64,000 nt of DNA from Hymenobacter perfusus (GTDB lineage Bacteria; Bacteroidota; Bacteroidia; Cytophagales; Hymenobacteraceae). The stretch spans positions 186,001-250,000 of the forward strand of contig NZ_RWIU01000005.1 of the NCBI RefSeq assembly GCF_003944765.1, read 5' to 3'. Both the position numbers and the translations under genes were made by a program. Under the pieces are notes generated by a model. It worked only from the letters and a program-made list of their open reading frames with translations, did not search any database and had not been told where the DNA came from. This document shows, piece by piece, positions 1-6,998 of this stretch. Numbering within the stretch: the stretch's first letter is position 1; each line of letters opens with the position of its first letter.

Positions 1-2
1 AG

Positions 3-44
3 GTGAGTGATTACTCACGAAAAAAAGTAAGCTAATACTTACTT
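3..44. promoter_or_regulatory. Two adjacent operator-like palindromes
   Basis: Two inverted repeats lie side by side. GTGAGT-GATT-ACTCAC spans 3-18 and AAGTAAG-CTAATA-CTTACTT spans 25-44. Both have the size and symmetry of TetR-family operators and share the half-site core GTRAG. The TetR gene begins at 408, so they could bind that regulator, but they may control a gene beyond the left window edge. The assignment to TetR is inference. Confidence 0.45.
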
Positions 45-219
45 GTTTCGAAATCCTTGCGTAATATTGTCCCACTGACGGTAACGATTCCCACTAGCTA
101 CCGCCCAGTAATTCCCACGCTCTATTATCCGGCTGTACTCCCACCCTCAGCCGGGCTCTTTCGAAAATCGCGCGATTTTGCCCCCGGCTTCCTCGCCAGC
201 AGGTCTTCGAAAAACACGT

Positions 220-254
220 AGCCGGCCGATTCGGAACCCCCGAGTCGGCCGGCT
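220..254. terminator. GC-rich hairpin without an obvious upstream gene
   Basis: The arms AGCCGGCCGA (220-229) and TCGGCCGGCT (245-254) pair perfectly around a 15-nt loop. A-rich sequence precedes the hairpin and T-rich sequence follows it, as in a bidirectional terminator. I see no protein gene between the operators at 3-44 and this hairpin, so it may end a gene starting left of the window or a small RNA. Confidence 0.5.
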
Positions 255-266
255 TCTGTTTGCCCC

Positions 267-274
267 TACTTTTG
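267..274 (+). promoter_or_regulatory. Candidate -7 promoter element for the TetR gene
   Basis: TACTTTTG matches the Bacteroidota -7 consensus TAnnTTTG. It lies 133 nt before the TetR start codon. No clear -33 TTG is seen at the usual spacing. Confidence 0.3.
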
Positions 275-407
275 TTATTTAACCCGCTGATGCGGCTTTT
301 TTGAAAAAAAACGCATTTTTAGCGAATACAGCCCGATCTTGCAGCCTCAACGGTACGCTGTGCCCTTGCTGGCTGCCCCTCCCTTCGCCGCGTAAACCAA
401 CCGCCAT

Positions 408-938
408 ATGACAAACCGCAAACAGCACATTGCCGACGTAGCATTGCAGCTCTTTGGGGACAAAGGCTTCGAAAACACGTCTACCCAGCTGATTGCCAAA
501 GCAGCGGGCGTATCGGAAGCCCTGATTTTCAAACACTTCGGCTCCAAGGACCAACTGCTTGAATTCGTAATTCGCAACGGCTACAAGCGCATTATTGAGG
601 ATAACCGTGGTGGGCTGGCCGAGGCCGATCCGCTGGCCTTCATCTACAGCGTAATTGAGCTGCCGTTTAAACTGGTGCAGGCCGAGCCGCACTTCTGGAA
701 GCTACAGTATCGGCTGGCTGATTCGGATATGGCGCGGCAGCAGCATGAGCGGTTTATGAAGCCTGTGCCTTCCTTGTTGCGTGAAGCCTTCAAAAAGCTG
801 GATTACGCCGATCCGGACAAGGAAACCGAGCTGCTGCTGCTGCTGGTGGAGGCCCTCTGGAAACAGGAAGCCACCAAAACGGAAGACCACGGCCGCGAAA
901 TGCTGGACTTCATTAAGGGCAAGTACGCGCAGCAATAA
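408..938 (+). CDS. TetR/AcrR family transcriptional regulator
   Basis: This is a 176-residue DNA-binding repressor of the TetR type. An N-terminal helix-turn-helix occupies roughly residues 5-50, with the typical run GDKGFENTSTQLIAKAAGVS followed by ALIFKHFGSKDQLL. The C-terminal ligand-binding half (60-176) is variable, and the inducer cannot be predicted. The ATG at 408 puts the helix-turn-helix at the family's usual distance from the N-terminus. Two operator-like palindromes lie at 3-44. In Bacteroidota such regulators often control efflux or lipid genes, but no such gene is visible to the right. The gene converges on lpdA, and a shared hairpin lies between them. Confidence 0.9.
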   Translation: MTNRKQHIADVALQLFGDKGFENTSTQLIAKAAGVSEALIFKHFGSKDQLLEFVIRNGYKRIIEDNRGGLAEADPLAFIYSVIELPFKLVQAEPHFWKLQYRLADSDMARQQHERFMKPVPSLLREAFKKLDYADPDKETELLLLLVEALWKQEATKTEDHGREMLDFIKGKYAQQ

Positions 939-984
939 CCCTTCTCTCCCAGCAATAGTAGTCGTACGGCGACTACCCAAGCTG

Positions 985-1038
985 ACCAAAAGCAATAAGT
1001 CCTGGCCGAGAAATCGGCCAGGACTTATTGCTTTTGGT
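985..1038. terminator. Bidirectional terminator, 25-bp perfect stem
   Basis: The arms at 985-1009 and 1014-1038 are perfectly complementary and enclose a GAAA loop. The A-run/T-run edges suit termination in both directions. The hairpin lies between the convergent TetR gene and lpdA. Confidence 0.9.
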
Positions 1039-1062
1039 CTAGCACCGGAACCGGTGCGCTTT

Positions 1063-2457
1063 CTACAGGTGAATTACTTCACCGTAGGCGGCGGCGGCGG
1101 CCTCCATGATGGCCTCGCTCATGGTGGGGTGCGGGTGCACGGCCTTGATGATTTCGTGGCCGGTGGTTTCGAGCTTGCGGGCTACTACCACTTCGGCAAT
1201 CATCTCCGTCACGTTGGCGCCAATCATGTGGGCGCCCAGCCACTCGCCGTACTTCTTATCGAAGATAACTTTCACGAAGCCATCCTTCACGCCGGCGGCC
1301 GAGGCTTTGCCGGAGGCCGAGAACGGGAATTTGCCCACCAGAATATCGTAGCCCTGGTTTTTGGCTTCGGCTTCGGTGAGTCCTACCGAGGCAATTTCCG
1401 GCGAGGCATAGGTGCAGCCGGGAATGTTCTGATAGTTGAGCGGCTCGGGGTGGTGGCCGGCAATTTTCTCCACGCAGATGATACCCTCAGCCGAAGCAAC
1501 GTGGGCCAGCGCGGGACCGGGCACGATGTCACCGATGGCGAAGATGCCGGGCACGTTGGTCTGGTAGAAGTCGTCCACGAGTACGCGGCCTTTCTCCACC
1601 TTGATGCCAAGCTCTTCCAGACCCAGGTTTTCGAGGTTGGTAACCACGCCGGCGGCGCTCAGCACCACGTCGCAGGTAATCTGCTGGTCGCCTTTGGCCG
1701 TTTTGATGGTTACGTTGCAACCTTCGCCGCTGGTGTCCACCTTAGTTACCTCAGCCGAGGTCAGCACGTTCACGCCGATTTTCTTGAAGGATTTCTCCAT
1801 CTGGCGCGAAATTTCCTCATCCTCCACGGGCACGATACGGGGCAGGTACTCCACCACCGTTACCTCCGAGCCCATGGTGCGGTAGAAGTAGGCAAACTCC
1901 ACGCCGATAGCACCGGAACCCACTACTACCAGCCGCTTGGGCAGTTCGGGCAGCACCATAGCCTGGCGGTAGCCGATGATTTTCTTGCCGTCGATGGGCA
2001 GGGCTGGCAGCTCGCGGGCGCGGGCGCCGGTAGCCAGAATAATGCTTTTGGCTTCGATGGTGTCTTTGCCGCCATCGGCCTTGGTGAGTTCGATTTTGCC
2101 GGGAGCCAGCAGCTTGCCGGTGCCCATGATGGCGTCAATCTTATTCTTCTTGAACAGGAAGTTGATGCCCTTGCTCATGCCGTCGGCCACGCCCCGGCTG
2201 CGCTGAATTACCGCGCCGAAATCGTACCCAACCCCTTCCGCCGACAGACCATAGTCTTTGGCGTGGTTGAGGTACTCGAATACCTGGGCGCTCTTGAGCA
2301 GGGCTTTGGTAGGGATGCAGCCCCAGTTGAGGCAGATTCCGCCGAGCGACTCGCGCTCCACCACGCCTACTTTCAAGCCCAGCTGCGAAGCCCGGATGGC
2401 GGCTACGTAGCCACCGGGGCCGCTGCCGATAACGACCAGGTCGTATTGCAATGCCAT
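1063..2457 (-). CDS. lpdA: Dihydrolipoyl dehydrogenase (E3)
   Basis: This flavoprotein reoxidises dihydrolipoamide with NAD+ in 2-oxoacid dehydrogenase complexes and the glycine cleavage system. The 464-residue protein shows the FAD site GSGPGG (11-16) and the redox disulphide motif GGICLNWGCIPTK, with Cys42 and Cys47. A second dinucleotide fold has VVGSGAIGVEFA. The C-terminal His-Glu catalytic dyad sits in HPHPTMSE near residue 443. The ATG at 2457 is chosen because MALQYDLVVIGSG matches the family N-terminus; the open frame continues 23 codons upstream without homology. No E1 or E2 gene is adjacent, so it is probably a shared stand-alone E3. Confidence 0.97.
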   Translation of the reverse strand: MALQYDLVVIGSGPGGYVAAIRASQLGLKVGVVERESLGGICLNWGCIPTKALLKSAQVFEYLNHAKDYGLSAEGVGYDFGAVIQRSRGVADGMSKGINFLFKKNKIDAIMGTGKLLAPGKIELTKADGGKDTIEAKSIILATGARARELPALPIDGKKIIGYRQAMVLPELPKRLVVVGSGAIGVEFAYFYRTMGSEVTVVEYLPRIVPVEDEEISRQMEKSFKKIGVNVLTSAEVTKVDTSGEGCNVTIKTAKGDQQITCDVVLSAAGVVTNLENLGLEELGIKVEKGRVLVDDFYQTNVPGIFAIGDIVPGPALAHVASAEGIICVEKIAGHHPEPLNYQNIPGCTYASPEIASVGLTEAEAKNQGYDILVGKFPFSASGKASAAGVKDGFVKVIFDKKYGEWLGAHMIGANVTEMIAEVVVARKLETTGHEIIKAVHPHPTMSEAIMEAAAAAYGEVIHL

Positions 2458-2523
2458 ATTGTGTTCGGTTGAAGGGGTTGAAGAAAGGGCCGCCCGCCGA
2501 TAACTGGCTGCCGGGAGGCCGGG

Positions 2524-2531
2524 CAAAGATA
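2524..2531 (-). promoter_or_regulatory. Candidate -7 element for lpdA
   Basis: Read on the minus strand this is TATCTTTG, a full match to TAnnTTTG. It lies 66 nt before the lpdA start codon. Confidence 0.45.
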
Positions 2532-2694
2532 GGCAGGCCGCGCTAGTCCGTCACGCTACCGGGTACCGGGGCTCCCCTCCCTGCTCCGACAAAATTTTGT
2601 GCTTGTGGCCCAGCCTTTGCCGGGTGCGGTGCGTACAAGAGCCGTTGTCACATTTCCAGATGACTGCATTCCGCTGCTTTTCTCGCTCATAATC

Positions 2695-3438
2695 ATGAAA
2701 TTACCCCTACTTTCTCTACTGGCCGGCTCCACTCTTTTCCTGGCCGGGGCCTGCGCCCGGGGCACTACCGCCGATGTGGAGCGCCCCACCTCGGCCGCCC
2801 GCAACGTGGCTCGCGAAACCAACATTGCCCGCCGCGCCGATACGGTAGCCCGTGCGGCCTCCCCCGATGCCTCCGCTACGGCTTCTATAGCGCCGGCCAC
2901 GCCGCTACCTGTGGAGCCTGCCGCCCGCAAAACCAACGCCGACTACCGCGACGAAATCCGGGTGGCGGATGCGGCCCTGAAAAGTAAGCCCCGCGACTTC
3001 GACGCCCTGCTGACCCGGGCCAAGGCCAAAAGTCATCTCAAGGACTATAAAGAGGCCGTGGTGGATTATAACGCGGCCCTGCGCCTGAAGCCCACCAACG
3101 CCGAAGCCTACTACAACCGGGGCCTCAACCGCCTGAAGCTGAAGGAGTATAATGCCGCTATTGTGGATTTCGGCAAAGCCGTGAAATGCAACCCCGCCGA
3201 CAAGGAAGCCTACTTCGGCCGGGGTGCGGCCAAGATGCAGCTGTTCAACTTCAAAGGAGCCATTCCGGACTTCGCCAAAGCCATTAGCATCGACCCCGCT
3301 TACGCCGACGCCTATGAGTACCGGGGCATCAGCTACGCCTCCATCAACAAGCCCGCCGAGGCCAAAACCGACTTGGAAAAAGCCGCACAGCTGAATCCCG
3401 AAGCTGTGAAAAGCCTGCGCCGGTATACAGGAAAGTAG
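2695..3438 (+). CDS. TPR-repeat lipoprotein
   Basis: This is a 247-residue exported protein. Its signal peptide ends in the lipobox LAGAC with Cys20, so it should be lipidated and membrane anchored. An Ala/Thr/Arg-rich linker covers about 21-80. At least four tetratricopeptide repeats follow from about residue 85, with recurring patterns such as ALRLKPTNAEAYYNRGLNRL and AISIDPAYADAYEYRGISYA. TPR arrays mediate protein-protein contacts, and no partner can be inferred here. The ATG at 2695 is chosen because it directly precedes the signal peptide. Confidence 0.85.
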   Translation: MKLPLLSLLAGSTLFLAGACARGTTADVERPTSAARNVARETNIARRADTVARAASPDASATASIAPATPLPVEPAARKTNADYRDEIRVADAALKSKPRDFDALLTRAKAKSHLKDYKEAVVDYNAALRLKPTNAEAYYNRGLNRLKLKEYNAAIVDFGKAVKCNPADKEAYFGRGAAKMQLFNFKGAIPDFAKAISIDPAYADAYEYRGISYASINKPAEAKTDLEKAAQLNPEAVKSLRRYTGK

Positions 3439-3443
3439 CAATT

Positions 3444-3620
3444 GTCATTGCAAGCGAAGCAATCCTTTCTTCACTAAGCTCACAACTCAGACCTATGCAG
3501 AAAGCCCCTGACGCCAGCGCAGACGTCAGGGGCTTTCTGTTGCTCAAAGGTTTCTACCTCTGGAAAAGGAAGGATTGCTCCGACACTGGCTTGATGCGCC
3601 ACATGCTCGCAATGACGGCA
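3444..3620. repeat. Composite palindromic element: arm, terminator core, arm
   Basis: The left arm starts GTCATTGCAAGCGAAGCAAT at 3444. The right arm (3570-3615), read in reverse, begins GTCATTGCGAGC and ends GAGCAATCCTT. The two arms pair at both ends, with about 20 extra bases inside the right arm. Between them lies a strong terminator hairpin (3497-3540) nearly identical to one at 36081-36124. The element fills the gap between two convergent genes. Confidence 0.7.
3497..3540. terminator. Terminator hairpin, repeat-family core
   Basis: The arms GCAGAAAGCCCCTGACG (3497-3513) and CGTCAGGGGCTTTCTG (3524-3539) pair around a 10-nt loop. The A- and T-rich ends suit bidirectional termination of the convergent TPR lipoprotein and flavoprotein genes. 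Confidence 0.85.
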
Positions 3621-3621
3621 T

Positions 3622-4860
3622 TTACTTCCCCAGCAGCAGCTTCAGGTAGAAGCTGGGCTGACGCAGCCGTTCGCGCAGGTCCAGGTCGAGGAACATGTTG
3701 CTGATGGTTTCGGCCAGGGTGGAGTTGTTGGCAGCGCGATTGGCAATGAAGTTGAACAGCCAGGGGTAGCCCAGCAGCCGCTGCATCCCCCGGCTCAGGC
3801 GCAGCTCCTGCCACAGGCGGTTATACACGGCCGCATCGTAGCCTTTCAGAAAACCGGTCGAAACATCCTCTGCCGCCAAAGCGCGGGCGGCCCAGTCGGC
3901 GGCGTGGCGGCCCGATACCATGGCATGGCTGATGCCTTCCCCCGAAAATGGGTCGATGAGGGAGCCCGCGTCGCCGAGCAGCAGGTAGCCGGCACCCGAA
4001 AGTGGCCGGCGCTTGGAGCCCAGCGGCAGCCCGAAGCCCCGCACCGGTCCCAGCCGCTCGGCCGTGGCAAACCGGTCCTTCAGGGCCGGGTGCGTTTTTA
4101 GAATTTCCTCCAACCGCTCCCGCAGCTTCACTTTCTTCTTCGCCACGGCTTCCGTGAGCATGCCCACGCCCACATTGGCTTCGCCGTTGGGCAGCGGAAA
4201 CACCCAGAGGTAGCCCGGCAGAAATTCCTTGATGAAGTGCAGCTCGATAAAGTTATCGGGGTGCAGGCCCTGCACGCCCCGGTAGTAGGCGCGCAGGCCG
4301 GCGCAGTGGTGGGCCGGCTCCAACTCGTGGCCGCCCACCACCCGCGCAAAGTGCGACTGCGCCCCGTTAGCCACCAGCAGCAGCCGACAGGTGGCTATTT
4401 CCTGGCCATCGGCCGCCAGCAGCCGCCAGCCGCCGCTGGGCAGCGGCTCGTGCCGGGCCACGTCGGTGTTTTCGCGCAAGTCGATTTCGGGGCGGCGGCG
4501 CACTTCTTCGATGAGGAAGTTATCGAAGTGCAGGCGCTTGCTGATGTGGCCGGCCGATTGGTCATGGGCGGGGTTGTAGCGGGGCTTGAACGGCACGGCC
4601 AGGCGGCGGCCGTTGGGCGCGTAGAAGTCGATGCCCCAGCTGGGCAATTGGATGGGCTCGGCGGCCAGCCGGGCGGGTAGTTCCTCCCCGATCCGGCGCA
4701 GCTCGCTGAGGACTTTGCCGCTGAGCGCGTCGCCGCACACTTTGTCGCGGGGGAACGTGGCGCGGTCGAGCAGCAGGCAGCGGTGGCCGGCGTTGGCCAG
4801 GTGCAGCGCGGCCGTAGCCCCGCCCGGCCCGGCGCCCAGAATGCAGATATCGGTTTTCAT
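3622..4860 (-). CDS. Geranylgeranyl reductase family FAD-dependent oxidoreductase
   Basis: This 412-residue flavoprotein belongs to the geranylgeranyl-reductase/phytoene-dehydrogenase-like group. The N-terminal FAD site is CILGAGPGGATAA, followed by a VCGDALSG motif typical of this group. A second FAD-contact motif, LLLGDAGSLIDPFSGEG, lies in the C-terminal half. Relatives reduce isoprenoid double bonds of quinones, archaeal-type lipids or chlorophyll side chains. The substrate here is unknown; menaquinone or carotenoid-type lipids are only guesses. The ATG at 4860 places the FAD motif at residue 8 as in the family. It is divergent from fabG across a region of repeated motifs. Confidence 0.85.
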   Translation of the reverse strand: MKTDICILGAGPGGATAALHLANAGHRCLLLDRATFPRDKVCGDALSGKVLSELRRIGEELPARLAAEPIQLPSWGIDFYAPNGRRLAVPFKPRYNPAHDQSAGHISKRLHFDNFLIEEVRRRPEIDLRENTDVARHEPLPSGGWRLLAADGQEIATCRLLLVANGAQSHFARVVGGHELEPAHHCAGLRAYYRGVQGLHPDNFIELHFIKEFLPGYLWVFPLPNGEANVGVGMLTEAVAKKKVKLRERLEEILKTHPALKDRFATAERLGPVRGFGLPLGSKRRPLSGAGYLLLGDAGSLIDPFSGEGISHAMVSGRHAADWAARALAAEDVSTGFLKGYDAAVYNRLWQELRLSRGMQRLLGYPWLFNFIANRAANNSTLAETISNMFLDLDLRERLRQPSFYLKLLLGK

Positions 4861-4868
4861 TTGAAGCC

Positions 4869-4994
4869 GCAAGCTACAAGCCGCAAGCTGCAAGCCCCAA
4901 CTTATTGTGCGGCACGGCAGCCCCTTTTCGGCTCATAGGCGGCAGACAAAGCCATCAGCCCGTTATCAGCAGCTAAAAAAAGCTTGTAGCTTGC
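4869..4994. promoter_or_regulatory. Divergent promoter region with five AAGCTrCAAGC-type repeats
   Basis: The gap between the flavoprotein and fabG carries GCAAGCTACAAGC at 4869-4881 followed by a variant AAGCTGCAAGC. The inverted form GCTTGTAGCTTGC lies at 4982-4994, followed by another GCTTGTAGC. The copies are in opposite orientation on the two sides, so they could form operators or a long hairpin. No known regulator site is recognised. Confidence 0.45.
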
Positions 4995-5023
4995 AGCATA
5001 AAGCTTGTAGCTCTTAATCTAAC

Positions 5024-5773
5024 ATGACAAAACTGCTCGACGGAAAAGTGGCCCTCATTACGGGTGCTTCCAAAGGAATTGGCCGCGCCATTGCGGTGTA
5101 TTTCGCCCAACAGGGCGCTCAGGTGGCCTTCACCTACCTCTCCAGCGTGGAGAAAGGCCAGCAGCTGGAACAGGAGCTTTCGGCCCACGGCTCGAAGGTA
5201 AAAGGCTTCCGCTCCGACGCCTCCATCTTCGTCGAAGCCGAGAAGCTGGTGGACGATGTGGTGGCCGAATTCGGCAAGCTGGATATTCTGGTGAACAACG
5301 CCGGCATCACGCAGGACGGTCTGCTCATGCGCATGAGTGAGCAGCAGTGGGACCAGGTGATTGCCGTGAACCTAAAATCGGTATTCAACCTCACCAAGGC
5401 CGCCACCAAGCCCATGATGCGCGCCAAAGCCGGCAGCATCATCAACATGACCTCGGTGGTGGGCATCAAGGGCAACGCCGGACAGACCAACTACGCGGCT
5501 TCCAAGGCCGGCATCATCGGCTTCACCAAATCAGTAGCCCTGGAGCTGGGCTCGCGCAACATCCGCTGCAACGCCATTGCGCCCGGCTTCATCGAAACCG
5601 AAATGACCGACGCCCTCGACCCAAAGCAGGTAGACGAGTGGCGCAAAGCTATTCCGCTGCGCCGCGGCGGTACCCCCGAGGACGTGGCCAAAGCCACCGC
5701 CTTCCTCGCCTCCGACGACAGCAGCTACATCAGCGGCCAGGTGCTGCAGGTAGACGGCGGCATGCTGACCTAA
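5024..5773 (+). CDS. fabG: 3-oxoacyl-[acyl-carrier-protein] reductase
   Basis: FabG catalyses the NADPH-dependent reduction of 3-oxoacyl-ACP in fatty acid elongation. The 249-residue length is normal for this short-chain dehydrogenase. The cofactor motif GASKGIG is at 14-20 and the structural motif NNAG at 91-94. The catalytic set is Asn116, Ser144, Tyr157 and Lys161, in MTSVVG and YAASK. The C-terminal SSYISGQVLQVDGGM is typical of FabG rather than of other short-chain dehydrogenases. The gene stands alone, not in a fab operon, and is divergent from the flavoprotein. Confidence 0.93.
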   Translation: MTKLLDGKVALITGASKGIGRAIAVYFAQQGAQVAFTYLSSVEKGQQLEQELSAHGSKVKGFRSDASIFVEAEKLVDDVVAEFGKLDILVNNAGITQDGLLMRMSEQQWDQVIAVNLKSVFNLTKAATKPMMRAKAGSIINMTSVVGIKGNAGQTNYAASKAGIIGFTKSVALELGSRNIRCNAIAPGFIETEMTDALDPKQVDEWRKAIPLRRGGTPEDVAKATAFLASDDSSYISGQVLQVDGGMLT

Positions 5774-5805
5774 GCTCAAGCAACGCTAAAGCAAAATCAA
5801 CGTCG

Positions 5806-5874
5806 TGCCGGGCCTGCCGAAGCCGTTCTACCGAACCATAGACATTCGGTAAAACGGCTTCGGTAGGCCCGGCA
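5806..5874. repeat. 30-bp imperfect inverted repeat after fabG
   Basis: The arms at 5806-5835 and 5845-5874 match at 28 of 30 positions around a 9-nt loop. The two differences would be G-U pairs in RNA. It lies 33 nt after the fabG stop and is followed by TGTTGCTTTTG, so it could act as the fabG terminator. The stem length and lack of a strong T-run also fit a palindromic repeat element. Confidence 0.7.
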
Positions 5875-5995
5875 TGTTGCTTTTGTACAGCATCACTTCA
5901 CTCAAAGGCCTGTAAGCCGGCAAGTATTTGAACCCGGACCATAATCCGTTTTTGGTGGCAAAAGGCATTTTTGCTCGCTTATCGTCCCGATCTGT

Positions 5996-6673
5996 ATGCG
6001 TCGTCCCATATCTATTGTCCTGGCATTGCTCTTGATTGTAGCCGCGGTGGCCGCCACGCACTTGCGGCACCGGTTTAGCCGGTTTCAGCGGCGGCACCGG
6101 GGGGAGCTGACGATTCTATCCATCTCGCTGCAACTACGCGAGGGGGATTTAATTTTTCACACCTCCCGCTCGGCCCAGAGCAAGGCCATTCAGCTGGCTA
6201 CCCACTCACCCTACAGCCACTGCGGCATGCTGCTGCGGCAGGGCGGCGAATGGCAGGTACTGGAGGCCGTGCAGCCGGTGCGACTCACCCCGCTGGAACA
6301 GTGGATTGGGCGCGGCCGGGGCAGCCATTTCGTAGTGAAACGCCTGCGCGATGCTGACCAATTGCTCACGCCTGCCACTCTGCGCCAACTCCGGCGCACC
6401 GGTTTGCAGTACCAAGGACGCGCCTACGACCTGTATTTCGGCTGGAGCGACGAGCGGCTATATTGCTCCGAGCTACTCTGGAAAACCTACCAGCAAGCCA
6501 CCGGCCGCGAAATCGGGAAGCTCCAACAGCTGCGCGACTTCGACCTCTCCCATCCCGCCGTGCAGCAGAAGCTGCGCGAGCGGTACGGTAGTCATTTGCC
6601 GCTGACTGAGCCCGTTATTTCTCCCGTTGCCATGTTTGATAGTCCGGAGCTGGTGACGGTGGCGACACGGTGA
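5996..6673 (+). CDS. YiiX-type permuted NlpC/P60 cysteine hydrolase
   Basis: This 225-residue membrane-anchored or exported protein has an N-terminal hydrophobic segment (about 5-20). A catalytic domain of the YiiX/YebB type follows. The circularly permuted papain-like family places its His early and its Cys late. Here His75 is in YSHCGML and Cys157 is in YCSELLWK, and between them lies the conserved YDLYFGWSDERLYCSEL block. Members are thought to cleave peptide or amide bonds, including peptidoglycan or lipoprotein bonds; the substrate here is unknown. The ATG at 5996 precedes the membrane segment. Confidence 0.85.
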   Translation: MRRPISIVLALLLIVAAVAATHLRHRFSRFQRRHRGELTILSISLQLREGDLIFHTSRSAQSKAIQLATHSPYSHCGMLLRQGGEWQVLEAVQPVRLTPLEQWIGRGRGSHFVVKRLRDADQLLTPATLRQLRRTGLQYQGRAYDLYFGWSDERLYCSELLWKTYQQATGREIGKLQQLRDFDLSHPAVQQKLRERYGSHLPLTEPVISPVAMFDSPELVTVATR

Positions 6674-6793
6674 TACTTCGGCGGCTCTGGTTTATGTGGT
6701 GTGGGCAGCACAGGTGCCTACACCACAAACGCATCCATCCCCTTTCGAATCGGAAGTGCCCGAAAACAATTATTTCTACTCTCTTCCGCCGGG

Positions 6794-6868
6794 GAAGTGT
6801 TCGGAAATAAAAACATCCAGACACTTCCCCGGCGGAAGTGTCTGGGTGTTTTTATTTCCGAACACTTC
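6794..6868. repeat. 35-bp stem, 5-nt loop hairpin before pta
   Basis: The arms at 6794-6828 and 6834-6868 match at 34 of 35 positions around the loop CCGGC. The stem contains GTTCGGAAATAAAAAC, so it is AT-rich inside and GC-rich at the tip. No T-run follows. It is too long for an ordinary terminator, and it sits 120 nt after the YiiX-type gene and 130 nt before pta. Confidence 0.8.
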
Positions 6869-6998
6869 TAGGAAACGTAGGCAATGGTTTGAGGCGTAGC
6901 GGGCGGGGCGGAGGCGGGCGGGGAAAGTGACTCTGCCAACCACTTCAGCCGTACATTGCGCCGCATCCGTACGTGCTTCTGACTACCCCCAACTACTC

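Noticed and set aside
781..2472. A 563-residue open frame on the plus strand opposite lpdA
   Set aside because: It runs antisense to a clear dihydrolipoyl dehydrogenase. Its Gly/His/Val-rich composition is that of a GC-rich shadow frame, and no domain is visible.
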